Counted from the stretch's first letter, positions 25,448 to 35,754 are shown. The stretch: 64,000 bases of DNA from Bacillus fonticola (GCF_012955605.1 NZ_CP052135.1:3050711-3114710), one strand, 5' to 3'. Numbers and translations are program-made. The notes: generated from the letters alone by a model not told the origin.

Positions 25448-26749
25448 CTATTCTTCTTCCGAAAGTGCATTTTCATGCTCTTTCGCAAACTCTTCCGGTG
25501 TCACACTTCCGCCAAAGAGGGCTTGAATCATATCCAAATGAACCTGCGCTACATCTGCACTCATTTGAACGTCTGCAAATAATGTGATGTTACTTGCATT
25601 GTTTAGATCCTCAAGAACATCGACATACATTTGTGGCAGATCCAGTGATTCTACATCTACTTTCGTAGCCGGAATTACACCAGCTACTGATACTGATTTT
25701 TCTCCCCATTGCTGCACGAAGTATGATGCAAATTCCTTCGCTTCTTCTTTTACGTCAGAGTCTTCAGCAACGAACAGGCCAACACCAGGACCGCCTACAA
25801 AGCTGTTCGTATCTCCCTTTCCATCAACTGTCGGAAAGTTAAAATACCCTACAGAGTCTCTGAACTCCTGAGGAACATCTTCATTTGTTGTATAGTTTGG
25901 TAAATCCCATGTAGCAATTAAGTACATCGCAGCCTGTTCGTTCATAAACATGCTCTTCGCTTCTTGATCAGATAAACCATTGAAACCTTTAACAAACGCG
26001 TCCATACCTACTAGATTCTGCACTTCTTCAGCAGCGGATACCAATGCCGGGTCTTCGAACGAGCCGGACCGGTTTATCGCACTTGTTAAGACATCTGCGC
26101 CACCGATTCTGTCAGCAAGATACATATACCATAGAGAACCCGTCCAGCGATCTTTATTTCCTAGAGCAATTGGTGCTACTCCATTTTCATTTAATGTTTT
26201 GACTACATTCTCAAACTCTTCATATGTCTCAGGTGCTTCTAAACCATACTCTTCAAATATTGCTTTATTGTAAAAAACAGTTGCAATATTCAATTCAAGA
26301 GGCAGACCATACGTACTTCCATCGATCTCATAAGCTTCCGCAGTTCCAGAGACGAAGCTGTCTTTTAAATCCCCTTCAAGCAGGTCATCTAGAGGCGCAA
26401 ACTTATCGCCACTAACATAAGGTTCTAAAAATCCTGCAGCCCATGTCATCCCTACATCCGGTAATTCATTAGAAGTAGACAACACCTTTAGTTTATCCTT
26501 GTATTGCTCATTGCTTAATACCTCAAGTTCAACTGTTACACCCGGATTTTCACTTTCAAAATCCTCAATGATTCCGTTTACAATATCGTAATGCAGTTTT
26601 GAACTTCCTTCAGGCCACAAATGCATAAATTCGATCGTTTTGTCATCACCAGATTCTGAAGCATTCTCATCAGTCCCCGCACAACCAGTTACTAATAACA
26701 GCGAGGCAAAAATGATAAACATCGTTGTAACCGCTTTCTTATTTCTCAA
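25448..26749 (-). CDS. Sugar-binding lipoprotein of the xyloside ABC importer
   Basis: This is an extracellular solute-binding protein of the family 1 (MalE-like) type. The N-terminus has a basic then hydrophobic signal (RNKKAVTTMFIIFASLLLV) and a lipobox VTGC, so Cys is lipidated. After an acidic linker come FMHLWPEGSSKLHYDIVNGI and DVGMTWAAGFLEPYV, typical of sugar-binding clusters. The start is unclear: TTG 26764, GTG 26758 or TTG 26749 are all in frame. I choose 26749 because GGGGGTG then lies six bases upstream. It heads the three-gene importer operon whose promoter carries the same XylR box as xylA. The substrate is inferred. Confidence 0.85.
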   Translation of the reverse strand: MRNKKAVTTMFIIFASLLLVTGCAGTDENASESGDDKTIEFMHLWPEGSSKLHYDIVNGIIEDFESENPGVTVELEVLSNEQYKDKLKVLSTSNELPDVGMTWAAGFLEPYVSGDKFAPLDDLLEGDLKDSFVSGTAEAYEIDGSTYGLPLELNIATVFYNKAIFEEYGLEAPETYEEFENVVKTLNENGVAPIALGNKDRWTGSLWYMYLADRIGGADVLTSAINRSGSFEDPALVSAAEEVQNLVGMDAFVKGFNGLSDQEAKSMFMNEQAAMYLIATWDLPNYTTNEDVPQEFRDSVGYFNFPTVDGKGDTNSFVGGPGVGLFVAEDSDVKEEAKEFASYFVQQWGEKSVSVAGVIPATKVDVESLDLPQMYVDVLEDLNNASNITLFADVQMSADVAQVHLDMIQALFGGSVTPEEFAKEHENALSEEE

Positions 26750-26802
26750 ACTAAACACCCCCAATATTCGTTATTTTGAAATCAGATTTTTTTACTAACC
26801 TA

Positions 26803-26850
26803 AGATTACCACCCAAAACAATGTTTGTCTAGTGGATAAACTAAGTTTGT
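26803..26850 (-). promoter_or_regulatory. Importer promoter with second XylR box
   Basis: On the minus strand -35 TAGACA (26826-26831) and -10 TAATCT (26803-26808) are 17 bases apart. GTTTGTCTA and AAACTAAG around the -35 reproduce the xylA operator. It drives the binding-protein operon and may also affect the divergent xylR gene. Confidence 0.7.
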
Positions 26851-26907
26851 GATATAAATATATAGTGGTACACTAAGGAAAAATACGAGAAAGAGTTGAT
26901 CCTCTAG

Positions 26908-28092
26908 GTGAAGATGATTCAAACATATAATCAACATGTCGTCAAAAAAGGGAACAAGTCATTGGTCTTACAAACTATCCAGGAATACACCCCTATATCA
27001 AGGGCAGATATCGCAAATAGAACAGGACTGAATAAAGGAACAGTTTCTTCTCAAGTAAGTGAGTTGCTTAAAGAAAAACTGATTCTTGAGTCGGGCCCCG
27101 GAGTTTCCAGTGGTGGAAGACGACCCGTTATGTTGTTATTCAATCAATTAGCAGGCTATTCCATTGGCATTGATATAGGTGTTAACTATATTCTCGGCAT
27201 CCTAACAGACCTTCAAGGAAATATTTGCAATGAGAAAATGATTCAATTTAAAGACTTGCCTTATGAAGAAATAATCCAGGAGTTATTTATCATTGTGGAT
27301 GCACTAGTCTCTTCCACGCCTCCAAGTCACTACGGGATAGTCGGAATCGGCATTGGTGTGCCTGGAACCGTAAATACAGACGGGGAAATACTCCTCGCTC
27401 CCAATTTAAATTGGAAGAATGTTCATCTGAAAGAAGTTATGGAACAAAAATATAATGTACCCATTCAGATTGAGAATGAAGCAAATGCCGGAGCTTATGG
27501 AGAGAAGAAGTTCGGTGCAGGCAAAGACTCCGATAATATTATTTACGTAAGTGTGGGAATCGGGATAGGTGTTGGCCTTATATTGAATGGTCAGCTTTAT
27601 AAAGGAAACAACGGTTTTTCTGGAGAGTTTGGTCACATGACTATTGAAAAGGACGGTATTAAATGTCGCTGCGGTAACCAAGGCTGTTGGGAATTGTATG
27701 CTTCAGAAAAAGCCCTCGTCAACAGTGCCATTCAAAAAGGAATCGAAATGGAAATTGGTCAGGAACTTTCCCTTGAACGTTTAAACGAACTAGCTAATAA
27801 CGGTCATAAAGAAGCGATTAACGCCTTTGAAGGAATTGGGGATTACTTAGGAATCGGCATTAATAACATTATTAATATCTTCAATCCTGAACAGGTTATT
27901 ATAGGGAATCGTTTAGCTTCCTCTCACAGATGGCTGGAAGAACCAATCAGGAAAAAAGAGAAACATGCCCTTTTAACTCATCAAAAAGACTTAAGTATTG
28001 ATTTTTCAACACTATCAACACATTCAACTGCACTAGGTGCGGCGGTTTATGCCAGTGAAAACTTTTTAACTATTGATATCCAGGAAGCTTAA
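26908..28092 (+). CDS. xylR: XylR, ROK-family xylose repressor
   Basis: This is a transcriptional repressor relieved by xylose. An N-terminal winged helix-turn-helix covers residues 16-60 (PISRADIANRTGLNKGTVSS). The ROK domain follows with SIGIDIGVNYILGILTDL, IENEANAGAYGEKKFGAG, and the zinc motif CRCGNQGCWELYASEKAL. Its 394 residues and sequence pattern parallel B. subtilis XylR closely. GTG 26908 or ATG 26914 may start translation; the ribosome site is weak either way, which may keep levels low. It lies divergent from the importer operon and upstream of the GH43 gene. Two XylR boxes in the window are its likely targets. Confidence 0.93.
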   Translation: MKMIQTYNQHVVKKGNKSLVLQTIQEYTPISRADIANRTGLNKGTVSSQVSELLKEKLILESGPGVSSGGRRPVMLLFNQLAGYSIGIDIGVNYILGILTDLQGNICNEKMIQFKDLPYEEIIQELFIIVDALVSSTPPSHYGIVGIGIGVPGTVNTDGEILLAPNLNWKNVHLKEVMEQKYNVPIQIENEANAGAYGEKKFGAGKDSDNIIYVSVGIGIGVGLILNGQLYKGNNGFSGEFGHMTIEKDGIKCRCGNQGCWELYASEKALVNSAIQKGIEMEIGQELSLERLNELANNGHKEAINAFEGIGDYLGIGINNIINIFNPEQVIIGNRLASSHRWLEEPIRKKEKHALLTHQKDLSIDFSTLSTHSTALGAAVYASENFLTIDIQEA

Positions 28093-28178
28093 AGGGGGTG
28101 GTGCGTTCTTTTGACTAACTACGAAAGCAACCTTGATTAAGATTTTCTCAGCATGTAAATAGGAGAGGTGGAATCACA

Positions 28179-29789
28179 ATGACAACGATTCAAAATCCAA
28201 TTTTAACAGGCTTCAATCCAGACCCAAGCATTTGCCGTGCAGGAGAAGATTATTATATTGCCGTATCTACTTTCGAATGGTTTCCGGGTGTAGGAATCTA
28301 TCATTCAAAGGACTTAAAGAACTGGCGGTTAGCTTCAAGACCACTGAATCGCCTAAGTCAATTAAACATGTTGGGAAATCCTGATTCAGGCGGTATTTGG
28401 GCCCCTGCTTTATCTTATCGAGATGACAAGTTTTGGTTAATCTATACAGATGTAAAAGTGGTCGATGGACAATGGAAAGACAGTCATAATTACCTAGTTA
28501 CATGTGCTACCATTGACGGTGAATGGTCCGAGCCTATCCACCTAAACAGCTCGGGCTTCGATCCTTCTTTATTCCACGATGACGACGGTAAAAAGTATCT
28601 GGTAAACATGGTATGGGATCACCGTGTAGGTCACCACAATTTTTACGGCATCGTCATGCAGGAATACAGCGTGAGCGAGCGAAAGCTAATTGGAAAAAAG
28701 GAAATAATCTTTAAGGGTACCGATATGAAACTGACGGAAGCCCCTCATCTATATAAAATGAATGGCTATTACTACCTTCTCACAGCTGAAGGAGGAACGA
28801 AATACGATCACCAGGCGACCATAGCCCGTTCAAACAATCTATGGGGACCCTATAAAGTGCATCCTGACAACCCATTGATTACTTCATTCCCCTATCCTAG
28901 AAACCCGCTTCAAAAAGCAGGACATGCTTCGATTGTCCAGACTCATACGGATGAGTGGTTCCTGGTCCACTTAACAGGACGGCCATTACCGCAAGAGGAT
29001 AAACCACTTTTAGACCCACGCGGTTATTGTCCGCTTGGAAGAGAAACCGCCATTCAGCGACTTGAATGGAAGAATGATTGGCCATATGTTGTAGGCGGCA
29101 ATCAGCCATCGGTAGAAATTAAAGGACCCGACATTGAAGAAGTGAAATGGGGAAAAGACTTTGCTGAGAAGGATGACTTTCACTCCGGAAAATTGGATCA
29201 ACATTTCCAATCATTACGTATTCCATTAGGTGAAGAAATCGTATCTTTAAAAGATAATCCAGGACACTTACGACTGTATGGAAGAGAATCATTAACTTCT
29301 AAATTTACTCAAGCTTTTATAGCTAGACGTTGGCAACATTTTCAATTTACTGCCGAAACAAAGGTGGCTTTTAACCCAGAAACATTCCAGCAAGCAGCTG
29401 GTTTGGTAAACTACTATAATACCCAAAACTGGACAGCCCTGCAGATTACTTGGAATGAGGAAAAAGGAAGAATCCTTGAATTAACAACCTGTGATAACTT
29501 CACCTTCGACCAGCCGCTTAAAGACAACCAGATCGTTGTTCCAGAAAACATCGAATATGTCTACCTACGCGTCAATGCAAATAAAACTACGTACGAGTAT
29601 TCTTACTCATTCGATGGCGAGACCTGGACGAAGATCCCTGTTAAACTAGAGTCTTATAAGCTATCAGATGATTACATTCAGGGGGGCGGCTTCTTTACTG
29701 GTGCATTCGTCGGAATGCAATGTCAGGATACATCAGGTCAGAAGCTGCATGCTGACTTTGATTATTTCGTTTATAAGGAAGAGAACTAA
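28179..29789 (+). CDS. xynB: GH43 beta-xylosidase
   Basis: This glycoside hydrolase family 43 enzyme releases xylose from xylobiose and short xylo-oligosaccharides. It has no signal peptide, so it works in the cytosol on imported substrate. The catalytic five-blade propeller shows [20 protein letters not shown] (general base Asp), [20 protein letters not shown] and [20 protein letters not shown] with the catalytic Glu. A C-terminal beta-sandwich domain starts near residue 325. It has 536 residues, normal for the XynB/XylB type. AGGAGAGG precedes the ATG. It lies 86 bases after xylR on the same strand and is followed by a perfect terminator. Confidence 0.93.
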   Translation: MTTIQNPILTGFNPDPSICRAGEDYYIAVSTFEWFPGVGIYHSKDLKNWRLASRPLNRLSQLNMLGNPDSGGIWAPALSYRDDKFWLIYTDVKVVDGQWKDSHNYLVTCATIDGEWSEPIHLNSSGFDPSLFHDDDGKKYLVNMVWDHRVGHHNFYGIVMQEYSVSERKLIGKKEIIFKGTDMKLTEAPHLYKMNGYYYLLTAEGGTKYDHQATIARSNNLWGPYKVHPDNPLITSFPYPRNPLQKAGHASIVQTHTDEWFLVHLTGRPLPQEDKPLLDPRGYCPLGRETAIQRLEWKNDWPYVVGGNQPSVEIKGPDIEEVKWGKDFAEKDDFHSGKLDQHFQSLRIPLGEEIVSLKDNPGHLRLYGRESLTSKFTQAFIARRWQHFQFTAETKVAFNPETFQQAAGLVNYYNTQNWTALQITWNEEKGRILELTTCDNFTFDQPLKDNQIVVPENIEYVYLRVNANKTTYEYSYSFDGETWTKIPVKLESYKLSDDYIQGGGFFTGAFVGMQCQDTSGQKLHADFDYFVYKEEN

Positions 29790-29800
29790 ACTTAGATACG

Positions 29801-29847
29801 CAAAGCAACCGTGATATTTCTGTTGAGGAAATATCACGGTTGCTTTT
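29801..29847 (+). terminator. Terminator of xylR-xynB
   Basis: A perfect 20-bp stem (29801-29820 with 29828-29847) encloses a seven-base loop and is followed by a T-rich stretch. Confidence 0.9.
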
Positions 29848-29900
29848 GTTTCTTTAGGGAACTAAAGTAATGCCCACACATACTTTTCGATGTGTGAAGA

Positions 29901-31325
29901 TTACGCTTCAACTGGTTTCATAGTTGTTTTCTTCTTCTTTGGTGTTTCATTCTTCGTCATGGTTAACCCTGTAATTCCGTAGAAGAGAGAAACCATCGGC
30001 GTAATGAGCGCTAAGAAACAGAATGGCAGGTAGACACCCGTTGCTACACCCAGTGCACTTGACGTATAGATTCCACTTCCGGTCCAAGGAAGAAGTGAGG
30101 CGCTTTGTGTTCCCGTATCTTCTAATATTCTCGAAAGGTTTTCAGGCTTCAAATTTAACCGCTCAAAAATAGGCCTCATCAATGTGCCACTCATGACGCT
30201 TGAGAAATAAACAGAACCGCCGATAGCAAGTGTTACATAACTCACTATGATCGTAACAAAGACAAGCATCCCTGTGTGTTGAATCTTATGAGCAAAAGAT
30301 GCAATGAGCGCCTCTAATACCCCCGCTTCTGCTAACAAACCACCCAATCCAAGGGCAAATAAGAACAAGGCGACAAGGGCGAGCATACTAGTTAACCCAC
30401 CACGCTGAAGTAAACTATCCACTATCTCAATACCAGATTCTATATGATAACCATCATAGAAAATCGTAATCGTATCTGTAAAGCTGAACCCTTGATAGAT
30501 CATGGCGACGACTCCACCAACTGCAGCTCCAATAAAGATGGATGGAATAGCAGGTTTTTTTAACATCAGCAAAGTGATCAGAACAACAATTGGAATCATC
30601 GGTACGATCCCGAGATTAAAAGTCTGGTCTAGATAAGCAATTAATTGATTAACGCTTCCAGCATCTACAGTGGCCGCACTATACTTTAAACCAATAAAGG
30701 TAAAAATCACAGCTGTAATAATATAAGCTGGTATTGTTGTCCAAAGCATGTGCTTAATATGAGTAAATAGCTCACCACCGGTTACGGTTGGTGCCAAATT
30801 TGTTGTGTCAGACAGTGGTGACATTTTGTCTCCGAAATAGGCCCCACTAATAATCGCTCCTGCAGTTAGACCCACAGGTATTCCTAAAGCTGTTCCCACC
30901 CCCATCATGGCAATCCCAGCTGTCCCAATGGTTCCCCATGAAGTTCCTGTAGCCACTGAAACAAGAGAACAAAAAAGTAATGTTGTGACTAAAAAGAACT
31001 GTGGTGAAATCGCTTCTACTCCATAATAAATTAACGTAGGTACGGTACCTGAAGCTATCCATGCACCGATTAAAATCCCGACGGTTAATAAAATCAGCCC
31101 AGGCTGCAACGCCCTACTCATCGATCTCATCATCGACTTTTCTACTTGTTTATAGTTAAAACCTAAGCCCATCATAAATGGAACTAGGACAAGCATGCTG
31201 ATAAACATCAGAATTTGAATCGGTGCATCAAATACCAGAATGCCGATTGAAATAACAGCAATCGCTACAATTAGCATGGATAGTGCATACATGAAAGACG
31301 GTTTTCTAATATGATCGGTTTCCAA
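29901..31325 (-). CDS. nhaC: NhaC Na+/H+ antiporter
   Basis: This polytopic membrane antiporter of the NhaC family exchanges sodium for protons and supports life at high salt or pH. About 475 residues form 11-12 helices. Family motifs include GTSWGTIGTAGIAMMGVG and ISGAYFGDKMSPLSDTTNLA, the conserved region with charged and polar residues in the membrane. A TTG start is likely: TTG-TTG at 31328 and 31325 follow AAGGAG, and the second has better spacing. A 355-base gap separates it from mqo upstream. Single gene. Ion specificity and any malate/lactate exchange (MleN-like members exist) cannot be told from sequence alone. Confidence 0.9.
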   Translation of the reverse strand: METDHIRKPSFMYALSMLIVAIAVISIGILVFDAPIQILMFISMLVLVPFMMGLGFNYKQVEKSMMRSMSRALQPGLILLTVGILIGAWIASGTVPTLIYYGVEAISPQFFLVTTLLFCSLVSVATGTSWGTIGTAGIAMMGVGTALGIPVGLTAGAIISGAYFGDKMSPLSDTTNLAPTVTGGELFTHIKHMLWTTIPAYIITAVIFTFIGLKYSAATVDAGSVNQLIAYLDQTFNLGIVPMIPIVVLITLLMLKKPAIPSIFIGAAVGGVVAMIYQGFSFTDTITIFYDGYHIESGIEIVDSLLQRGGLTSMLALVALFLFALGLGGLLAEAGVLEALIASFAHKIQHTGMLVFVTIIVSYVTLAIGGSVYFSSVMSGTLMRPIFERLNLKPENLSRILEDTGTQSASLLPWTGSGIYTSSALGVATGVYLPFCFLALITPMVSLFYGITGLTMTKNETPKKKKTTMKPVEA

Positions 31326-31328
31326 CAA

Positions 31329-31570
31329 ACCACTCCTTAGTGTTGTGTTTTTTTGATCTTAAGATGTCTAGAATGACGCTTTGACATGGGTAAGATCGTG
31401 TACAATGAAAAGGTATATATTTATGTTACTATAGATGAAATTTTCAGTAAAATCCCATATAAGTCCATTATCTATGATATAGCGTGATGAATGCCCCTTG
31501 CAGCCACGTACGCTAGATGATTCATAGAAATGCTCATGTATTGTGCCGTATACTACGGATCGCACAATTA
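31329..31570. other. Region between nhaC and the mqo terminator
   Basis: About 240 bases without recognised coding content. It should hold the nhaC promoter, but I could not pick a convincing one. Confidence 0.3.
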
Positions 31571-31616
31571 AAAAAAGTGCAAGACCCTGCATTTTTCCTT
31601 TGCAAGGCTTGCACTT
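31571..31616 (-). terminator. Terminator of mqo
   Basis: AAGTGCAAG at 31575-31583 pairs with CTTGCACTT at 31608-31616, with extra inner pairing. On the minus strand it is followed by seven Ts. Confidence 0.85.
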
Positions 31617-31684
31617 ATCAAACAACTTCATATTAGATCCGTATTGAAAAACCTCATTTGCTAATCGGGTGATGACCACTGGTT

Positions 31685-33169
31685 TTATTTTTCGCTTAGA
31701 CCAAGCGCCTGCGCTGTTGAAGTATGAATTTCCTGGAAGAGCTCTGGGTTTTCCACTAGTGACACGCCATAAGAAGGAATCATTTCTTTTATTTTCGGTT
31801 CCCACTCTTTCATATGTTGTGGGAAGCACTTTTCTAATACCTCAAGCATCACGTGAACGGCAGTAGAAGCACCCGGAGAAGCGCCGAGTAATGCAGCGAC
31901 CGAGCCATCAGTGGCACTAACCACTTCCGTACCAAATTGAAGTGTCCCTTTACCGGCATCAGTATCTTTGATCACTTGTACACGCTGACCCGCTACCACG
32001 ATATCCCAATCCTCGCTCTTGGCGTTCGGGATAAACTCGCGTAATTCTTCCATGCGTTTTTCATGCGATAACAGTACTTGCTGGATCAAGTATTTTGTCA
32101 ACGCCATCTCTTTCATACCGGCAGCCAACATAGTAAAGATATTATCAAGCTTCACGGAATTGATTAGGTCAAAATTCGAACCGTTTTTCAAGAATTTTGG
32201 TGAGAAGCCGGCAAACGGTCCGAACAGCAATGATTTTTTGTTATCGATATACCTTGTATCAAGATGAGGAACAGACATTGGAGGAGCCCCAACCTTAGCT
32301 TTACCGTATACTTTCCCATGGTGCTGCTCGGCAACCTCAGAATTGTTACATACCAAAAATAGCCCGCTAACCGGGAACCCTCCAATATGTTTTGACTCAG
32401 GAATACCGGTTTTTTGCAGTAGATGTAAACTTCCTCCTCCACCGCCAATGAAGACGAATTTTGCCGTATGATATTCGATTCGACCACTAGCGATGTCATG
32501 TACTTTCACTTCCCACAAGCCATCGCTAGTACGTTTCATATCCTTAACACTATGCCTGTAGTTTATGTCGACGTTTTGACCCTCTAAGTGGTCAAACAGC
32601 ATGCGCGTTAACGCACCAAAATTGACATCCGTTCCAGAGTCGGTTTTGGTTGCCGCTATCGATTCATTCGATGTACGTCCTTCTATGATAAGCGGAATCC
32701 ATTCCTTCAACTTTTCAGGATCATCGGAAAATTCCATCCCCTGAAACAACGGATTGTTTGACAGCGCATCAAAACGTTTTTTCAAATACGTAACATTTTC
32801 TTCCCCTTGCACTAAACTCATATGAGGTATCGGCATGATAAAGTCCTGCGGGTTACGAATCATGTGGCTGTTCACAAGAAAAGACCAAAACTGTCTTGAA
32901 AGCTGAAACTGCTCATTCACTTTTATCGCTTTGCTAATATCTATCGATCCATCAGGTTTTTCGGATGTGTAGTTCAGCTCGCACAATGCAGCATGACCCG
33001 TACCCGCATTGTTCCATTCATTCGAGCTTTCTTCTCCTGCGTTTGCGAGTTTCTCAAACACTGTGATTTCCCATTCCGGTGCTAACTCTTTCAGTAATGA
33101 TCCCAAAGTCGCGCTCATGACTCCGGCACCAATTAAGATGACGTCTGTTTTTTTCTGTACGTTGCTCAT
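31685..33169 (-). CDS. mqo: Malate:quinone oxidoreductase
   Basis: This FAD-dependent membrane-associated enzyme oxidises malate to oxaloacetate and passes electrons to quinone. From ATG 33169 it starts [20 protein letters not shown], the FAD-binding dinucleotide fold. Family features include EVTVFEKL-like [36 protein letters not shown], and [20 protein letters not shown] at the C-terminus. It has 494 residues, the usual length. GAGGAAGG sets this start over the codon 15 bases upstream. Monocistronic, with its own terminator. In Bacillus relatives it supplements or replaces malate dehydrogenase in the TCA cycle. Confidence 0.95.
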   Translation of the reverse strand: MSNVQKKTDVILIGAGVMSATLGSLLKELAPEWEITVFEKLANAGEESSNEWNNAGTGHAALCELNYTSEKPDGSIDISKAIKVNEQFQLSRQFWSFLVNSHMIRNPQDFIMPIPHMSLVQGEENVTYLKKRFDALSNNPLFQGMEFSDDPEKLKEWIPLIIEGRTSNESIAATKTDSGTDVNFGALTRMLFDHLEGQNVDINYRHSVKDMKRTSDGLWEVKVHDIASGRIEYHTAKFVFIGGGGGSLHLLQKTGIPESKHIGGFPVSGLFLVCNNSEVAEQHHGKVYGKAKVGAPPMSVPHLDTRYIDNKKSLLFGPFAGFSPKFLKNGSNFDLINSVKLDNIFTMLAAGMKEMALTKYLIQQVLLSHEKRMEELREFIPNAKSEDWDIVVAGQRVQVIKDTDAGKGTLQFGTEVVSATDGSVAALLGASPGASTAVHVMLEVLEKCFPQHMKEWEPKIKEMIPSYGVSLVENPELFQEIHTSTAQALGLSEK

Positions 33170-33184
33170 GATAACCTTCCTCAT

Positions 33185-33549
33185 CCCCTATATATGCAAA
33201 AGAATCAGCGCTCCTGCTTAGGTTTCACAAAAAGCAAGGCGCAATCTAGGAACATACTTTTTCTGTTACGATTATACCATACAGTCTGTTGTAATATGAC
33301 CCATACATTAGAATGTCTACTATTATCAGATAACATTACACTGATTAACGCTGGAAAAGATGGAGGATTCGTCCATGAGGTATATGTAACCGTTGGATCA
33401 GATGTACGAGGTGATTTCCAATTAAAATATGACTCTTTGATCATTCAACAAATGGATCAGAGGTCAGAAAAAGCATCTTTACTGACCTCTGATCCATTTT
33501 GATTGGTGTATGAAGAATAATTACTCTATTGTCCTAATAGAATAGTTGC
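33185..33549. other. Intergenic region with a strong hairpin
   Basis: About 365 bases between mqo and a broken reductase gene. Its main content is the hairpin at 33451-33498. The plus strand from 33350 reads KDGGFVHEVYVTVGSDVRG in an open frame that I do not recognise and that has no ribosome site. Confidence 0.4.
33451..33498. terminator. 17-bp stem-loop terminator
   Basis: AATGGATCAGAGGTCAG pairs with CTGACCTCTGATCCATT around a short AT-rich loop; T-runs follow. It may end the adhA-side transcript on the minus strand or an unrecognised plus-strand unit. Confidence 0.7.
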
Positions 33550-33924
33550 TTATAATGTTTTTAGAGCCTTTTCAATTGATGTTTCCCCACCCACCAGATC
33601 AAAGGCTTTGCCGATTGTTTGGTCATCCTCAAGTGAGGCAATAATTACTGAAGCAACATCTTCACGAGAAATTTGCTCAAAGTCAAGGTCAGCCGCCACT
33701 TTCACCTTTCCAGTCCCAGGTTCGTTGGCCAATCCTTTAGGACGAACAATTGTATAATCAAGACCACTTTCCTCTAACCAAACATCTGCGTAATACTTAG
33801 CTGCACCATAGACCATTAGATTTTTCATCCAATCAGCGTGATTGTTGTCATGGAATCTGTGAACACCAATTCCACTAACAATGACAAAACGTTTTATAAC
33901 TATACAAACATTGTCGCTACTCAC
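33550..33924 (-). pseudogene. NAD(P)-binding SDR (YhfK-like), N-terminus lost
   Basis: The C-terminal half of an atypical short-chain dehydrogenase is kept: RFVIVSGIGVHRFHDNNHAD, MVYGAAKYYADVWLEESGLD, YTIVRPKGLANEPGTGKVKV and EDVASVIIASLEDDQTIGKA. The N-terminal GxTGxxG nucleotide-binding half (about 90 residues) is missing. The open frame begins four bases inside the adhA stop with no typical N-terminus. A deletion probably joined its remnant to adhA. A truncated protein may still be made by translational coupling, but it should not bind cofactor. Confidence 0.7.
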
Positions 33925-34961
33925 ATTGTGCTGATGTCAATTACGAATCGATACTTCACATCTGAAGCTAATACTCGTTCGTAGGCTTCGTCAATTTGGT
34001 CGGCTGAAATAACTTCAATCTTAGGAGCAATGTTGTGTTCTGCACAAAAGTCCAACATCTCTTGAGTCTCACGGATGCCACCGATCATAGAACCTGCAAA
34101 TGAACGACGACGACCGATTAAATTAAACGCGCTTAGTGACAGCGGTTCTGCAGGAGCACCGACGTTTACCAGAGTGCCGTCAAGAGTGAGTAGCCCTAAA
34201 TAAGCATCCATGTTAATCTTTGCACTTACTGTGTTAATAATTAAGTCAAAGGATTCGGCAAGTTTCTCAAATGTTTCTGGAACACTTGTCGCATAGTACT
34301 GCTTTGCGCCCAATTGCAAGCCATCGTCCTTTTTCTTCAATGTTTGGGACAGAACAGTGACCTCTGCTCCCATGGCATGTGCAATTTGGACAGCCATATG
34401 ACCAAGACCTCCCATACCAACTACCGCTACTTTCTTACCTGGACCAGCATTCCAATGATTGAGTGGTGAATATGTCGTAATACCAGCGCAAAGTAAGGGT
34501 GCTGCTACATCAAGCTCAATGTTATCAGGGATTCTGAGTACGAAATCCTCCGTTACGACAATGTGGGTAGAATAGCCGCCTTGAGTAGGCTCGCCATATT
34601 TATCTACACCAGCATAGGTAGGGACATTCCCTTTAAGACAGTATTGTTCTTCTCCTTTACGGCAATTCTCACATTCACCGCAGGAGTCAACCATACATCC
34701 AACTCCTACCCGATTACCAACCTTGTATTTTGTAACATTAGGTCCTACAGCCGTAACAACTCCTGCAATCTCATGACCAGGAACAAGAGGATAGTTTACT
34801 GGACCCCATTCACCATGTGCAGTATGGATGTCTGAATGGCATATACCTGAATATTTAATCTCAATTAGAACATCATGCAAATCTAGATCGCGTCGTTCAA
34901 TTTCAGCTGCGCGAAATGGCTTGTCCGGACCATCAACAGCTCTTGCTTTAGCAGTTACCAT
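33921..34961 (-). CDS. adhA: Zinc alcohol/aldehyde dehydrogenase, AdhA type
   Basis: This is a medium-chain NAD(P)-dependent dehydrogenase. Catalytic zinc ligands are in [15 protein letters not shown] and [10 protein letters not shown]. The structural zinc site is [15 protein letters not shown], and the cofactor loop is [20 protein letters not shown]. It has 346 residues and belongs to the YahK/AdhA group, close to B. subtilis AdhA, which is induced by formaldehyde and methylglyoxal. AGGAGG precedes the ATG. The divergent MerR regulator next to it matches AdhR, the known activator in B. subtilis, so the pair is probably an aldehyde-stress module. The following SDR gene is truncated. Confidence 0.88.
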   Translation of the reverse strand: MVTAKARAVDGPDKPFRAAEIERRDLDLHDVLIEIKYSGICHSDIHTAHGEWGPVNYPLVPGHEIAGVVTAVGPNVTKYKVGNRVGVGCMVDSCGECENCRKGEEQYCLKGNVPTYAGVDKYGEPTQGGYSTHIVVTEDFVLRIPDNIELDVAAPLLCAGITTYSPLNHWNAGPGKKVAVVGMGGLGHMAVQIAHAMGAEVTVLSQTLKKKDDGLQLGAKQYYATSVPETFEKLAESFDLIINTVSAKINMDAYLGLLTLDGTLVNVGAPAEPLSLSAFNLIGRRRSFAGSMIGGIRETQEMLDFCAEHNIAPKIEVISADQIDEAYERVLASDVKYRFVIDISTM

Positions 34962-35091
34962 TAATAAAACCTCCTGTAATTCATGCTTTTTAAGAGAATA
35001 TGTTTGTATCAGGTAAATGAATTACTCAGGTAAAATTTACCCTTATTCATTTCGATTCCAACTTTTTCTCTTGCAAAACAATGTTAATCCT

Positions 35092-35116
35092 TATAGTTAA
35101 CTCTAGGTCAAGTGAT
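35092..35116 (-). promoter_or_regulatory. AdhR-type operator upstream of adhA
   Basis: ATAGTTAACTCTAGG on the plus strand mirrors the ATAGAGTTAACTCGAG near the regulator's own start (35297-35312). On the minus strand CTTGACCTAGAGTTAACTAT has a -35-like TTGACC beside the dyad. The shared AGTTAACT core is the likely MerR-family binding site. Confidence 0.5.
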
Positions 35117-35225
35117 TTTAAAATTTTTCTGAAGATCACCTCGGGCAGACAGTTTTCATATCATTTATCCATCTAGCCTATATTAGTTACATATTTTAAA
35201 AGCAAGTATATCTCAATTGAACCGA

Positions 35226-35283
35226 GTCAAAGTTACTTTCCCTTTAAAGTAACTTTGACATTCAGCAAAAACAGCGATAAAAT
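35226..35283 (+). promoter_or_regulatory. adhR promoter with 14-bp inverted repeat
   Basis: GTCAAAGTTACTTT (35226-35239) and AAAGTAACTTTGAC (35246-35259) form a perfect inverted repeat with a 6-base centre. The right arm runs into a near-perfect promoter: -35 TTGACA at 35255-35260, 17-base spacer, -10 TAAAAT at 35278-35283. Binding there would block the -35. Confidence 0.75.
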
Positions 35284-35340
35284 CCTCTCACAACAATAGA
35301 GTTAACTCGAGATCTATCTATCAATTGAAAGGGGAGATAA

Positions 35341-35754
35341 ATGTTGAAGACATATTCTATCAGTGAAGTTGCAAAAGAATTGAATCTTACAGTCTATACC
35401 TTGCGTTACTACGACAAAGAGGGACTTATGCCTTTTGTAGAACGGGCAGACAGCGGAACACGCTTGTTTAAAGAATCTGATATCGACGCTTTAAAAATAA
35501 TTGAATGTCTGAAATCTACAGGGATGCCTATTAAGGAAATTAAAAACTTCATTGATTGGTGTTCTGATGGGGATTCAACGTTGCAGCAAAGATATGACAT
35601 GTTTATGGAAAGAAAGGCTAGTGTAGAAGCGCAGATAGAAGAATTAAAAAAAACAATGGAACTCATCGAGCATAAATGTTCCTATTATAAAACTGCTTTG
35701 GATGCTGGAACGGAAGATATTCATAAAAACGATAAAATAGAGATTACTAATTAA
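35341..35754 (+). CDS. adhR: MerR-family regulator, AdhR-like
   Basis: This transcription factor has an N-terminal MerR helix-turn-helix with YSISEVAKELNLTVYTLRYY and DKEGLMPFVERADSGTRLFK, then a C-terminal coiled coil from about residue 75. It has 137 residues. A single conserved Cys lies in CLKSTGMPIKEIKNFIDWC (two Cys flank the segment). In B. subtilis AdhR a conserved Cys senses aldehydes by alkylation. AAAGGGGAG lies before ATG 35341. It is divergent from adhA. Its promoter carries a strong inverted repeat and a GTTAAC dyad, so self-regulation is likely. Confidence 0.85.
   Translation: MLKTYSISEVAKELNLTVYTLRYYDKEGLMPFVERADSGTRLFKESDIDALKIIECLKSTGMPIKEIKNFIDWCSDGDSTLQQRYDMFMERKASVEAQIEELKKTMELIEHKCSYYKTALDAGTEDIHKNDKIEITN

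Noticed and set aside
31368..31829. 153-codon frame overlapping the end of mqo and its terminator
   Set aside because: It crosses the mqo terminator and lies partly in another frame of mqo; no family match.
33194..33502. 102-codon plus-strand frame upstream of mqo
   Set aside because: It has no ribosome site and runs into the terminator hairpin. The piece KDGGFVHEVYVTVGSDVRG looked protein-like, but I could not place it in a family.
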